Positions 1 to 9,038 are shown, counted from the stretch's first letter. The stretch: 64,000 bases of DNA from Gemella sp963532255 (GCA_963532255.1 CAUSKO010000002.1:6379-70378); one strand, 5' to 3'. Translations and numbers: made by a program. Notes: generated from the sequence alone by a model not told the origin.

Positions 1-409
1 CTACATAAATAGCAATTCCTAAAAATAAAAATGCAGAAACTGCTGTAACTATAAATATCTTAGAATTTCTTGTTACTATAGATTGATAAATTATATATGC
101 GAGTACCATATGCATTGTAAACCAAAATAGCATATATGGACTCGAAAAGAACATTAATATAGCAATACCTACAGACACAAGTGGTAAATAAAATTTTAAT
201 CCTCTAGCTCCTAACACATATGTTAAAGGAAATACCGCTAGAAAAGCTCCTATCTCAACAACTTTAAGCATAGCACTTAAAATAATTAATGAAATAAAAG
301 TCAATGAATAAACAATTATTTTAGTATTACTAGGTTTTTTAAAGAAAAATTTATTCTCTAACAATTTCTCTAATTCTTTTCTTAGACCTTCTGAAATGTT
401 ATTATTCAA
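1..409 (-). CDS. Multi-spanning membrane protein, N-terminal part (possibly YybS/DUF2232-like)
   Basis: This is the first 136 codons of a gene that runs off the left edge. I place the start at a TTG (407-409), which has AAGGAG a few bases upstream and opens with MNNNISEGLRK. A charged cytoplasmic head of about 30 residues is followed by at least four hydrophobic segments with the pattern of a membrane protein. The run VVEIGAFLAVFPLTYVLGA and the overall shape recall the YybS/DUF2232 family, which in Bacillales lies upstream of gdpP and rplI. That neighbourhood would be outside the window, so the assignment is a guess. A TATAAT-like box lies upstream near 460-470 on this strand. Confidence 0.5.
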   Translation of the reverse strand, partial: MNNNISEGLRKELEKLLENKFFFKKPSNTKIIVYSLTFISLIILSAMLKVVEIGAFLAVFPLTYVLGARGLKFYLPLVSVGIAILMFFSSPYMLFWFTMHMVLAYIIYQSIVTRNSKIFIVTAVSAFLFLGIAIYV

Positions 410-651
410 TTTAACACTCCTTTTTCATTTTTTATAAAGAACCTTAGTTCTATATCCTATTAATTATACCAAATTTTAACGCTTTTTTAAAGAAAAATTA
501 AACTTATTATTACTACATATTATATCAAATTATATAAGATGTTATTTCAATTAATCGCCATACTATTTAACTTATTTTATTAAGTATAAAAAAAGGTATA
601 TATATTTTTATTAAAATGCTATATTTTTTTATTTTATATTGATAAATTATA

Positions 652-680
652 TTGACAAAAATTGAACTTCAACTTATCAT
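652..680 (+). promoter_or_regulatory. Promoter of the carboxypeptidase-SH3 operon
   Basis: TTGACA at 652-657 and TATCAT at 675-680 are separated by 17 bp, about 75 bp before the first ATG. This is the best -35 box in the 344-bp gap between the divergent genes (410-753). The rest of that gap is plain AT-rich sequence in which I see no gene. Confidence 0.6.
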
Positions 681-753
681 ATAACATAGGAGAAATACGT
701 ATATAATTACTGTAATCTGAAAAGTATGTTTTTATAAAGGAAGGAGAAATTTT

Positions 754-1548
754 ATGAAAAGACATATTATTACTATCATTACCGTTAGTATAGTTGTTCT
801 TACGCTCGCTCTTGGAGGCCTATATTATTTTAGTAAAGATGATGAAAGTACTTCTAACACAACTACGTCTTCTAATAATACAACAACAACTAAAAATGAC
901 GATAATAGTTCTAAAGGACAAAATGATTCTAAAGACTCTAATAGTTCTAATAATAAAGAGAATACAGAATCTACAAAGGGTAAAACACCAGAGACTGTTA
1001 GTGAACCAACTGTTATAAACGGTGTAGTACTAGCTAACAAAAAACACCCTTTACCTAAAAATTATAACCCTGGTGAAGATCCGACAGCAAGAAAGAATGT
1101 TAATAAACTGATTAAAGATGCTCAAAACGCTGGACTTGATATTACAAATCAAGTATCAGGTTTCAGATCTTATGAAACACAAGTTGGCTTATATAACAAC
1201 TATGTATCTGCACACGGAAAAGCAGAAGCTGATAGATTTTCAGCTCGCCCTGGATACAGTGAACACCAAACAGGTTTAGTATTCGACCTTATCGATAGTG
1301 ATGGTCAACTGCTAGGTTCTGAAGGGACAAGTGAACGTAGTAAAAAGGCTGCTCAATGGCTTGCTGATAACGCACACAAATATGGATTTATCGTTAGATA
1401 TAAACCAGAATTCGTAGAAAAAACTGGTTACATGGAAGAAAGCTGGCATATTAGATATGTTGGTCAAGATGTCGCAAAAATACTTTATGAAAAAAATATT
1501 CCACTTGAAGAGTACCTAAATGCTCCAGGTGGAGACTACGCAGAATAA
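754..1548 (+). CDS. D-alanyl-D-alanine carboxypeptidase, VanY/DacY type (peptidase M15B)
   Basis: A 264-residue membrane-anchored peptidase expected to trim the terminal D-Ala from peptidoglycan stem peptides outside the cell. Residues about 8-26 form an N-terminal anchor, followed by a Ser/Thr/Asn/Lys-rich linker to about residue 85 and then the catalytic domain. The family motifs are intact: SGFRSY near 135, SEHQTGLVFD with zinc ligands His171 and Asp178, and EESWH with Glu229 as general base and His232 as third ligand. GGAAGGAG precedes the ATG. The next gene starts 15 bp downstream on the same strand, so the two are probably cotranscribed. The catalytic family is clear; whether it serves wall maturation or glycopeptide tolerance cannot be told. 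Confidence 0.9.
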   Translation: MKRHIITIITVSIVVLTLALGGLYYFSKDDESTSNTTTSSNNTTTTKNDDNSSKGQNDSKDSNSSNNKENTESTKGKTPETVSEPTVINGVVLANKKHPLPKNYNPGEDPTARKNVNKLIKDAQNAGLDITNQVSGFRSYETQVGLYNNYVSAHGKAEADRFSARPGYSEHQTGLVFDLIDSDGQLLGSEGTSERSKKAAQWLADNAHKYGFIVRYKPEFVEKTGYMEESWHIRYVGQDVAKILYEKNIPLEEYLNAPGGDYAE

Positions 1549-1563
1549 TAAAAGGAGAAATTT

Positions 1564-2565
1564 ATGAATAATCAAAACCCAAATAACAATAGGAATTATA
1601 ATTCTCAAAACAATAATAATCCTAATTACAATAACGATCAATATAACAACTATCCAAATGACCAATATAATCAATATAACGAGCAATACAATAACCCTGA
1701 CTATAACGGTCAATATAATAATCCTGGCTACACTGGTCAACAATATGATAACCAAAATACTCAATACAATAACACTGTTAACAATCAACAGTATTATAAC
1801 CAACAAAATAATCAACAATACAATATACCACCAGTAAATCCTAACTACAATAATTATGAGGAAGAGCCAAATAACGAAAAGAAAAAAAGCCCTATCCCTG
1901 TAATAATTACAGCTGTAGTAACTTTCTTAGTTCTAGTTGTAGGTCTGTACTTTGGATATAATAAGTTTATGAAAAAAGAAAATGTTGTAGACGTATCAGC
2001 TTATGAAATTAATTTCGTTACTTATGGTAACAACGGTGAAGGTAAACCTGAAGTTGATATTAAGAAAATTCCTGAAGTAGCTAACACTTCAACTGAAATT
2101 TCTAACTTCTTATCAAAACCTGATATTTCTTATGATAAGAAAGAGAATTTAAAAAATGGTGATAAAGTCGAAGTTACTATCACACTAAATCATAACACAG
2201 CAGATAGACTTAAATTAGAGCCAAAAGGTGAGTTTAAACGTACGTTTACTGTAAATGGTTTAAGTGAAAAAGAAAAAGAGAAAGAAAAAGAAACTATTAT
2301 AGTTAAAGATAACTCTTCTAGCTCATCATCTTCATCTGATTCTAATCGTACATACTTCAGCAATAGAGCTGCTAGAATATATGTTGACGCTGGAGTTAAC
2401 CTAAGAAGTTCTTCAAACGATTCAAGTTCTGTTTTATCAACAGCTAAAAAAGGTGATACAGTATATGTTGATTTCACTGAAAGAAACTCTAGAGGGGAAA
2501 CTTGGGCATTTGTAACATATAATGGAAAACAAGGTTGGATGAGAGCCGATCTTATTGGACACTAA
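1564..2565 (+). CDS. Membrane-anchored protein with Asn/Gln/Tyr-rich cytoplasmic head and extracellular SH3 domain
   Basis: 333 residues in four parts. Residues 1 to about 95 are almost entirely Asn, Gln, Tyr, Pro, Asp and Gly in imperfect QYNN-type repeats and must be disordered. A basic KKK segment leads into one membrane helix (about residues 113-133). Next comes an extracellular domain, then a Lys/Glu and Ser-rich linker, and last an SH3_3-type bacterial domain (about 270-333: RIYVDAGVNLRSS to GWMRADLIGH). The SH3 domain probably binds peptidoglycan. With basic residues before the helix, the low-complexity head should be cytoplasmic. It follows the M15 carboxypeptidase gene by 15 bp, which supports a wall role. 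The gene as a whole is not recognised. Confidence 0.8.
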   Translation: MNNQNPNNNRNYNSQNNNNPNYNNDQYNNYPNDQYNQYNEQYNNPDYNGQYNNPGYTGQQYDNQNTQYNNTVNNQQYYNQQNNQQYNIPPVNPNYNNYEEEPNNEKKKSPIPVIITAVVTFLVLVVGLYFGYNKFMKKENVVDVSAYEINFVTYGNNGEGKPEVDIKKIPEVANTSTEISNFLSKPDISYDKKENLKNGDKVEVTITLNHNTADRLKLEPKGEFKRTFTVNGLSEKEKEKEKETIIVKDNSSSSSSSSDSNRTYFSNRAARIYVDAGVNLRSSSNDSSSVLSTAKKGDTVYVDFTERNSRGETWAFVTYNGKQGWMRADLIGH

Positions 2566-2572
2566 AAACAAA

Positions 2573-2606
2573 AAAGGACCTGACTAAAAAGTCAGATCCT
2601 TTTTTT
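2573..2606. terminator. Bidirectional intrinsic terminator
   Basis: A 12-bp stem (2573-2584 with 2591-2602) has a 6-nt loop, a T-run on the right and an A-run on the left. It ends the SH3-protein operon and, on the other strand, the MFS gene, whose stop codon lies at its edge. Confidence 0.85.
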
Positions 2607-3879
2607 ATTTATCTTTTACTCTAAGCTTAACCATAAGCATACTTATTAATGTAATACATATAACTATTAAGAATATTGCTTTACTTTGGTCAAATCCAAA
2701 TAAACCATTTGCTACATGTTTAGCTATCCAAACATATACGTAGTCACCATAGAATATTCCTAATGCAAAGAAGGCCTGATATATTCCCATACTTACATTT
2801 CGATACTCTTTATCAAAATATTGCATAGCAAGAGAGATAAGCACATTATATGCTCCACCATAACCTAATCCATTTAATATATAACTAAAATAGATTACAT
2901 ACGGATTATTCACATAAAGAGCTATAACATAGAAAGTTAGTGCACATCCAAACATAAATAGTAATGTTTTTTGAAGCCCCCATTTTCTTGTGAAATATAC
3001 ACCCACTAAAACACCTGCGATTAACTGTGGTATGGCAAACACTGCATCTAGATAAGCAAGCATAAGCGGGCTCATCCCTAATGAAGTTTTTCCGTATGCT
3101 ATCATATTAGCTCCGCTTGTCGCAAACTTCACAAACGAAAGTAATAATGCCATTATACAAACATAAATAAAACTTCCATGTTTTAATACTACTTTAACTT
3201 TATTAAATGAAAAGCCACTGTCCACAGGACGATAATCTTTCATCATAAATGTTAATATAAACGTTATAACCGCTAATACACCTGATACTATCCACATATA
3301 ATTAAAGTGTTTATACTCATTTAGAGTAAAGATATATTGTATTGGTGCTGCAATAAATTCAGCAAGAAGCGGTGCTACTGATAATATCGATACCGATAAA
3401 GCAGCCTTTTCTTTAGAAAAAGTTTCTGAGAACATAACATTAAATAATGCTAACATTGTCGCACTTATCCCTAAAGATAATGATGATAAATATAATGTAG
3501 TATAACTACCATTAAATGCAACTAAAAATGAAGTTACAATTAGTAAAAACAGTGATATTTGAACAAATATTTTTCGTCTTCTCAGTATGTCACTAGCTAT
3601 AAACATAGGTAATCTAACTACCAAACTCATTAACCCATACCCTGCAGCTATTTGAGCTGCTAAAAGAGGAGTTAATGATAATCCACCGTTTTCTATAGGA
3701 GTAATAGCATACAACTTTCTATATGCCCTAATAATACTAATTGCTGACCAAAATAATACTAATATCCAAAATATAATTATTTGGTCCTTCTTCAATTCAA
3801 ATTTTTTCGTTAAGTAATAAACTAATATTAAAATAAGTACTATCATTATTAGTGAAAATAAAATTTTTGTTTTAACCAT
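2605..3879 (-). CDS. Major facilitator superfamily transporter
   Basis: 424 residues with about twelve hydrophobic segments, the size and hydropathy of an MFS permease. A loop between TM2 and TM3 carries RLPMFIASDILRRRK, matching the position of the MFS A-motif (G-x-x-x-D-R-x-G-R-[KR]), though degenerate. The substrate is unknown; set apart from operonic neighbours, it gives no context. The chosen ATG is odd because its GGAG abuts the start codon with no spacer (AGGAGATGG), which predicts weak initiation. The next in-frame ATG (residue 12) has no better site. A TATAAT box lies at 3906-3911 on the minus strand. The 88 bp between this gene and comFC hold nothing else. Confidence 0.75.
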   Translation of the reverse strand: MVKTKILFSLIMIVLILILVYYLTKKFELKKDQIIIFWILVLFWSAISIIRAYRKLYAITPIENGGLSLTPLLAAQIAAGYGLMSLVVRLPMFIASDILRRRKIFVQISLFLLIVTSFLVAFNGSYTTLYLSSLSLGISATMLALFNVMFSETFSKEKAALSVSILSVAPLLAEFIAAPIQYIFTLNEYKHFNYMWIVSGVLAVITFILTFMMKDYRPVDSGFSFNKVKVVLKHGSFIYVCIMALLLSFVKFATSGANMIAYGKTSLGMSPLMLAYLDAVFAIPQLIAGVLVGVYFTRKWGLQKTLLFMFGCALTFYVIALYVNNPYVIYFSYILNGLGYGGAYNVLISLAMQYFDKEYRNVSMGIYQAFFALGIFYGDYVYVWIAKHVANGLFGFDQSKAIFLIVICITLISMLMVKLRVKDK

Positions 3880-3967
3880 CTCCTAACTAATTTTTTAACT
3901 TATAAATTATACCACAAAATTAAAAAAATCATATAGTAAACACATTATTTTCTAAATATATTTTATC

Positions 3968-4561
3968 CTAAGATTTAGCTATTGTTAAAAAACTAATCTC
4001 GGCATCTGGAAATCTATCATTTAACACTTTAGCACAACTTTCCAATGTATTACCACTCGTTATTACATCATCTATTAACAATATTTTCTTTGGATATTTT
4101 TCCAAATTCAAATTATCAATAATACTAAATTTATGCTTTTCTCTCTTTTTATGTAGTTTGGATTGTTTCTCTCTATAGTCACATTTTAAAATATCGGTGT
4201 ATTTTATATTACAAGCTTTGCATAACTGCGCTATATGATCAAAGCCTCTGGAGTATTTTCTCGTATTATTTATAGGGACTATTGTAACAAGGTCAAATCG
4301 GAAATTTTTAAAAAACAATCTAAAGATTCCACTAAATTTTTCCGCTTCATGTATCGCTTCATAATATTTTATTTTATAAATTATTTCTTTAAAAAACTCA
4401 TAATCTCCAAAATAATATAAAGTATATTCCCCTATATTCATAGTATTTATATTTATTTGTTTCTTACATTCATCACAAAAATAAATATCTTCTTTTTTAG
4501 AAAACAAATTATCAAAATTAATTCTTTTAATTTCCTCTTTTTGACAAAAAACACATTTCAT
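3968..4561 (-). CDS. comFC: ComFC, competence-associated phosphoribosyltransferase-fold protein
   Basis: 197 residues. An N-terminal four-cysteine zinc site (CVFC near residue 3 and CDEC near residue 29) precedes a type I phosphoribosyltransferase fold whose PRPP-binding loop is LLIDDVITSGNT. The family is required for efficient natural transformation and acts with ComFA on incoming single-stranded DNA. It starts 2 bp after the comFA stop, with AAGGAGTAAAT lying across the end of comFA, so translation is coupled. Length is slightly short of the usual 210-240. No frameshift is seen, which suggests the competence apparatus is maintained. Confidence 0.9.
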   Translation of the reverse strand: MKCVFCQKEEIKRINFDNLFSKKEDIYFCDECKKQININTMNIGEYTLYYFGDYEFFKEIIYKIKYYEAIHEAEKFSGIFRLFFKNFRFDLVTIVPINNTRKYSRGFDHIAQLCKACNIKYTDILKCDYREKQSKLHKKREKHKFSIIDNLNLEKYPKKILLIDDVITSGNTLESCAKVLNDRFPDAEISFLTIAKS

Positions 4562-4563
4562 AT

Positions 4564-6102
4564 TTACTCCTTATTTAGCTTCCTATATTTAGCTAACTCA
4601 TTCATATATTCTATTTCTTTAATCGCTTGTTTTATATTCTTTGTTACTTCATCAGTTAAAAATAATATATCTCCATTATTGTCATGAGCTTTTCTACCTA
4701 CTCTTCCTGAAATTTGAATTAATGATTCTTTAGTAAAATTTTTATGCCCTGCATCAAATACCAATACATCTAAATAATCAAAGGTCACACCTCTTTCTAA
4801 TATAGTTGTAGTTATTAATATATCAGTTTGATAATTATAAAATTTCTGTATTTTTCCTTCTCTATCGCTATCTTCACTATAAACATAATCTATCTGAATA
4901 TCTTCTTCTATATTTTCGTCTAAATACATTTTTAAATTTTGACACATGGCTATTACTGGAACAAAAATTAATAATCTACGTTGTTTTTTTATTACTGTTA
5001 AAATATATCTCTTTAATATTTCTGAATTTTTCTCAAATAGAAATACCTTATTACTCTCTTTTTTGATCTTCGGTACTGGTAATAAATACCCATGATATCT
5101 AATAGGAATTTTTATTATCTCATCTACATAGTTCTTAATTTTTTTTGATGGTGTCGCAGATAAATATACTAGCACTCCGTTTTCTACCAAACTGGATAGC
5201 GCACCTTCTTCTAAACATTCATCCCCTGCATAAGGAAAAGCATCTACTTCATCAATAATTACAATATCAAAGTAATTATAATATTTTATTAGCTGATGTG
5301 TTGTCATAATATAGAAATTAGAATCTACATAACTTTTTTCATACCCATGCAATACATTAATGTCTATTCCCTCAAAATCCTTAGCAAATCTACTTTTTAA
5401 TTCTTTTACAACGTCTTTTCTTGGAATAGCAATACATATCCGTTTATTAGACGTAATAGCGTCATAAACTAGTTCATAGACAATCTCTGTTTTCCCAGCT
5501 CCACAAACGGCCCAGACTAGAGTATTTTTGTTTTTCTTACTATTATCTAATACAACTTCACTTGCTTTTTTTTGAATAATGCTAAGTTTAGTCCTTGGCT
5601 TTTCTATTCTTTTAGTATTTGAAGTTGGAATATTAATCTGGAATCTAGGTAAATAATTATCTATTCTTCCAAATTCTATACATCTCATACAATAAACTAT
5701 TTTTTTATCATTATTTTTATAACTATAAAACAATTTATTATCAGTATTTCCACATCTTATACAATAATAATTTTTCTTTTTGTTTAAAACACCCAATAAT
5801 TTATTAATATATGGATTATAATCTAAATAATGTATTTTAATTTTGAGCCTTAGCAAATCTGAAATAGAAAGAAGCAGTCCATTATACTTTTTCAAAAATT
5901 CTAAATTAGAATCATCTAAAGTATAGACTGCTCCCGTAACTATATCATTATATATTTCAACAAAATCTTTATTTCTTTTTCCAAATTTTAAATAATCATT
6001 ATATATATTTTTGTAATATTCTAATTTTTTATCATCATCAATATCACAATAATACACACAATACAATGCCTCAATAAATTCACAATTCTCCTCAAAAAAC
6101 AT
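4564..6102 (-). CDS. comFA: ComFA, DEAD-box ATPase for DNA uptake
   Basis: A 512-residue superfamily 2 ATPase that powers inward movement of transforming DNA at the membrane. A zinc-binding module (CIRC near 137, CMRC near 160) precedes the helicase core. The core has Walker A AVCGAGKTE near 198, the Walker B box IIDEVDAF, LSATPS, and motif VI QISGRVGRK. The zinc module and C-terminal domain fit ComFA rather than a generic helicase. The ATG is preceded by AGGGTG. A shortened second copy of this start, with a frameshift that stops it after three codons, lies at 7376-7387. comFC follows directly in the same operon. Confidence 0.93.
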   Translation of the reverse strand: MFFEENCEFIEALYCVYYCDIDDDKKLEYYKNIYNDYLKFGKRNKDFVEIYNDIVTGAVYTLDDSNLEFLKKYNGLLLSISDLLRLKIKIHYLDYNPYINKLLGVLNKKKNYYCIRCGNTDNKLFYSYKNNDKKIVYCMRCIEFGRIDNYLPRFQINIPTSNTKRIEKPRTKLSIIQKKASEVVLDNSKKNKNTLVWAVCGAGKTEIVYELVYDAITSNKRICIAIPRKDVVKELKSRFAKDFEGIDINVLHGYEKSYVDSNFYIMTTHQLIKYYNYFDIVIIDEVDAFPYAGDECLEEGALSSLVENGVLVYLSATPSKKIKNYVDEIIKIPIRYHGYLLPVPKIKKESNKVFLFEKNSEILKRYILTVIKKQRRLLIFVPVIAMCQNLKMYLDENIEEDIQIDYVYSEDSDREGKIQKFYNYQTDILITTTILERGVTFDYLDVLVFDAGHKNFTKESLIQISGRVGRKAHDNNGDILFLTDEVTKNIKQAIKEIEYMNELAKYRKLNKE

Positions 6103-6310
6103 AATTTACACCCTAGAACTTTCAGTTTAATTTATCATTCCCTCTTACTTAAAATCACAAATGAACATTATAATACTAATACCCTTACCTTTGATTTCCA
6201 CTTAAAAAATATTTACAAAGCCTAGAAATATATATTTTTAAATATTAACTTTTTATGTTTTTACAGTTACTAGCTTTTTCAAACAATATTATAACAAATA
6301 TATAAAATAA
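6086..6310. repeat. Direct repeat copy A: comFA start and comFA-hpf intergenic region
   Basis: The sequence from the first codons of comFA through its upstream region resembles 7367-7745. Shared blocks include the comFA start with its leader, a TTTACAAAGC block followed by a TATATATTTTT run, and a promoter. The promoter here is a decayed form of the hpf promoter: TTACTA at 6267-6272 and TATAAC at 6290-6295, also 17 bp apart, followed by AAATAAGGG. No hpf gene follows this copy. The functional comFA promoter should lie inside it. Confidence 0.7.
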
Positions 6311-6342
6311 GGGAAAACCTACACTCACTTAATTTCGTTCAG

Positions 6343-7218
6343 TTAATCTTTTTTTTCAGAGATAATTTTATCTTCTTCAAAATGGCCAATACCATCTTCA
6401 ACAACAAATGTACAAATGAATTCAAATTTTGTTCTTTTCCGAACGTCATAATAATTTCCTTTTATTAAATAGACTCCATCAAGAAAAGAACCTTTTGGTA
6501 AACTCAATAGTTTAGCTTTAACATTATCTATTTGTTCTGATAAATAAGGAAAGCTAGCATCTGTCTTTAATCTATTAAAATCAAAGAAAAGAATAACATC
6601 CACTGCTTTTCTCTTCATCAAATTTTCAGGGGTAATATTATAAAAGCCCGCTGCTTCAAAATCCCCACTATTACGATTCTTAACTGCCTGTGAAATAACT
6701 GCAGCACTGACTTCTTCTCCAATACGTGCTTCAAACTTACAAGAATATTCAGACATTAATTCTCCATTAAATAATTTATTAATTTTATTCGCTATATCCT
6801 TTTTTATTTTTTCTTCCTCTAGTTTAAAGCCTGGTCTCTTTTTATAAACATTAAATAAGAAGTCAAACTCGCGTAGTTTAACAGCATTAAACAACTCTTT
6901 TTCTTCATCATTAAGTAGACGCTCAATTTCTAGATCATAATATAAACCCTCTAAATGTTTTCCAGTAGTACCATGAATATCTGCATAATCATCCACTTTT
7001 AAAACATACCCATCAGAAAATCTTTCTGTATAATTGAACTTAACTTGAGTTCCATAGAATGCTTCGAATTCTTTTGTTGTTTCAACCACTTTTAAATCAC
7101 CTTTAAGACCAAGTGATTTAAAATCTTGTGACAAACGATACTCCCAATTTTCAGAACTCAAGAGTATTACACTTAACATGACAATTACTCCTATGCTCAA
7201 ACGTTTTATCGTATTCAT
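6343..7218 (-). CDS. Exported or membrane-anchored protein of unknown function
   Basis: 291 residues. I start at the ATG at 7218 because a strong GGAGGAG lies 9 bp upstream; an earlier in-frame GTG (7236) overlaps that ribosome site and is less likely. Residues about 1-22 form a basic-then-hydrophobic export signal or anchor (MNTIKRLSIGVIVML). The remainder is soluble, charged, mixed alpha/beta sequence with no motif I recognise. The gene sits between two direct copies of the comFA-hpf intergenic region, so it was probably inserted into what used to be a simple comFA/hpf divergent pair. Function cannot be assigned. Confidence 0.7.
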   Translation of the reverse strand: MNTIKRLSIGVIVMLSVILLSSENWEYRLSQDFKSLGLKGDLKVVETTKEFEAFYGTQVKFNYTERFSDGYVLKVDDYADIHGTTGKHLEGLYYDLEIERLLNDEEKELFNAVKLREFDFLFNVYKKRPGFKLEEEKIKKDIANKINKLFNGELMSEYSCKFEARIGEEVSAAVISQAVKNRNSGDFEAAGFYNITPENLMKRKAVDVILFFDFNRLKTDASFPYLSEQIDNVKAKLLSLPKGSFLDGVYLIKGNYYDVRKRTKFEFICTFVVEDGIGHFEEDKIISEKKD

Positions 7219-7366
7219 GTTCCTATTCTCCTCCACTTCAATTTATTCTCCAATATTTTTTCAAAATAATCAATTCCATTTTAAAAATATAGTAAGGTAC
7301 CAATTAAAACTAAAACAATTAATTTTCGCCATTATTTGAAACCTTTTGTTATCGATCTAAACTTTA

Positions 7367-7745
7367 TAATTCTCCTCAAAAAAACATAACTTACTCCCTA
7401 GAAACTATAGTTTAATTTCCTCATTTTTCCTTTATTTTTTTACTCTTATAATGTTCAAAAAATAAAATTTCCAACACTAATTCCAATATATCAATATTAA
7501 TAAACATCTAAAACAATAATATTCCAGTATAGTTGATAATAAATATATAATATTATCTCCTATAATTCCTATTTTTAATATCCCAAAAAATAACTAATCC
7601 CTAATACTATTACCTTTAATTTCATTTTAACAAAAAGATATTTACAAAGCAAATATATATATATTTTTCATAAAATTACTTTTTAGTTTTTTACTGTTGC
7701 TAACGCTCTCAAATAATGTTATAATAAATGTATAAAATAAGGGGA
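7367..7745. repeat. Direct repeat copy B: remnant comFA start plus hpf promoter region
   Basis: This is the second copy of the comFA-hpf intergenic region and occupies most of the 574-bp gap at 7219-7792. It holds a dead comFA start on the minus strand: ATG at 7385-7387, then one extra A in the T-run relative to the real gene, giving a stop as the fourth codon. The remnant GAGGAGAATT follows. About 150 bp of extra AT-rich sequence in the middle is not present in copy A. The right end carries the active hpf promoter. Confidence 0.7.
7697..7725 (+). promoter_or_regulatory. hpf promoter
   Basis: TTGCTA at 7697-7702 and a perfect TATAAT at 7720-7725 are 17 bp apart, giving a leader of about 60 nt before the hpf ATG. 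Confidence 0.7.
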
Positions 7746-7752
7746 TATCCCT

Positions 7753-7775
7753 ATAAAGTAGACAGTCTACTTTAT
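7753..7775. promoter_or_regulatory. Perfect inverted repeat in the hpf leader
   Basis: Ten-base arms (7753-7762 and 7766-7775) surround a 3-base centre just upstream of the AAGGAG at 7778-7783. It would form a short hairpin in the mRNA beside the ribosome site, or could be a protein-binding palindrome. It has no U-run, so it is not a normal terminator. It is absent from repeat copy A. Confidence 0.6.
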
Positions 7776-7792
7776 GAAAGGAGTGCTTTAAA

Positions 7793-8338
7793 ATGTTAAG
7801 ATATCAAGTACGAGGAGAAAATTTAGAAATTACTCAACCAATTAGAGAATATGTTGAAAATAAAGTTTCTAAATTAGAAAAATACTTTGCTGACAGTTTA
7901 GAAGCAAACGTTTACGCTAATGCTAAAGTATACAAAAATAATAAGAAAAAAATTGAAATTACAGTACCTTTAAAAGGTGTTACTCTTCGCGCAGAAGAAA
8001 CAAATGAAGACTTGTATGCTGCAGTAGATTTAGCTGTTGACAAACTAGAACGCCAAATGAGAAAACACAAAACAAAAATCAATAGAAAAGGTCGCGAAAA
8101 AGGATTTGTTGAAGAAAATCTTCTTACTAGCGAATTAGAAGATGTAGAAGAACCATCAGTAAATCTTGGAAAAGTTAAACAACTTAAAGTTGATGTTATG
8201 ACTAGAGAAGAAGCTGTTTTCCAAATGGAACTTTTAGGTCACGATTTCTTCGCATTTTTAGATGATAAAACTGGAGAAGTTTCTATCGTTTACAAACGCC
8301 GTGACACAGGATACGGAGTTCTAGAAATTTCTAGATAA
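7793..8338 (+). CDS. hpf: Long-form ribosome hibernation promoting factor (HPF/RaiA)
   Basis: 181 residues, the length of the long HPF of Firmicutes. It dimerises 70S ribosomes into inactive 100S particles in stationary phase or stress. The N-terminal ribosome-binding domain (about 1-100) starts MLRYQVRGENLEIT. The C-terminal dimerisation domain (about 125-181) contains the conserved stretches MTREEAVFQMELLGHDFF and VYKRRDTGYGVLEI. The start is preceded by AAAGGAGTG. In Bacillales hpf often lies beside the comF locus, as here. The gene is monocistronic and closed by a strong terminator. Confidence 0.95.
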   Translation: MLRYQVRGENLEITQPIREYVENKVSKLEKYFADSLEANVYANAKVYKNNKKKIEITVPLKGVTLRAEETNEDLYAAVDLAVDKLERQMRKHKTKINRKGREKGFVEENLLTSELEDVEEPSVNLGKVKQLKVDVMTREEAVFQMELLGHDFFAFLDDKTGEVSIVYKRRDTGYGVLEISR

Positions 8339-8358
8339 ATTAAAAAAGCTTGAACTTT

Positions 8359-8390
8359 GCAACCACATTCCGATTGTGGTTGCTTTTTTT
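8359..8390 (+). terminator. Intrinsic terminator of hpf
   Basis: A 9-bp GC-containing stem (8359-8367 with 8375-8383) is followed by seven T. Confidence 0.88.
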
Positions 8391-8462
8391 CTATGACTTT
8401 ATATTTTCTAGGAAATATTATAAAATATAAGTAGATATAATTGATTTATTATGGAGGTTATT

Positions 8463-9038
8463 ATGACTAAAAAAATTGCTTTATTTATTGAAAATGGTAG
8501 TGAAGAATTAGAACTTATCGCCCCACTAGACGTAATGCGTCGCGCAAATCTTGAAGTTGATGTTATCTCAGCAAACAATGAAGATTTTATCACAAGCGCA
8601 CATAATGTTAAGATAATGGCAGATAAGAAAATTGAAGAAATAAACAATATACTAGACTATGATGCAATAGTAATTCCTGGAGGTATGCCTGGAAGTACTT
8701 TACTTCGTGATAATAAAAAAATTATTGAATTTTATCAAACAATGTATAATTCCGGAAAATTAGTTGCCGCTATCTGTGCAGCCCCTATAGTACTGAGTGC
8801 TGCCGGTATAATTGATGATAAGGAAGTAACTTCTTATCCTGGATTTGATAAAGAAATTAATTGTAAAACTTACAACTCTGAAAAAGCTGTTGTAGTAGAC
8901 AAAAATGTAATTACTGCACAAGGTCCTGCTGTAGCTATTTTATTTGGTTATGAAATAGTAAATTACTTATTACAGGACAACACTGCGGATGATATTAAAA
9001 AAGCTATGTTAGTGCCAGTTTTAAAAAATAATCTTTAA
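8463..9038 (+). CDS. DJ-1/PfpI-superfamily protein
   Basis: 191 residues of the DJ-1 (YajL/ThiJ) class. The nucleophilic cysteine sits in the elbow VAAICAAP near residue 106, and the partner glutamate is in the N-terminal ENGSEELE loop near residue 16. IPGGMPGS is the conserved glycine-rich turn. Family members protect against reactive carbonyl and oxidative damage; their exact enzymology is debated. I start at the ATG at 8463, since the earlier in-frame ATG at 8451 is itself part of the ribosome site ATGGAGG. Monocistronic, ending at a shared terminator. Confidence 0.9.
   Translation: MTKKIALFIENGSEELELIAPLDVMRRANLEVDVISANNEDFITSAHNVKIMADKKIEEINNILDYDAIVIPGGMPGSTLLRDNKKIIEFYQTMYNSGKLVAAICAAPIVLSAAGIIDDKEVTSYPGFDKEINCKTYNSEKAVVVDKNVITAQGPAVAILFGYEIVNYLLQDNTADDIKKAMLVPVLKNNL

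Noticed and set aside
825..1040. Overlapping ORFs inside the carboxypeptidase, AdhE, YabE-like and acidic-protein genes
   Set aside because: They are frame shadows of clear genes, with low-complexity products and no ribosome sites.
1516..1818. 100-residue Ile/Val/Leu-rich ORF opposite the Asn-rich gene
   Set aside because: It is the complement of AAY/CAA repeats, which gives Ile/Val/Leu codons. No ribosome site.
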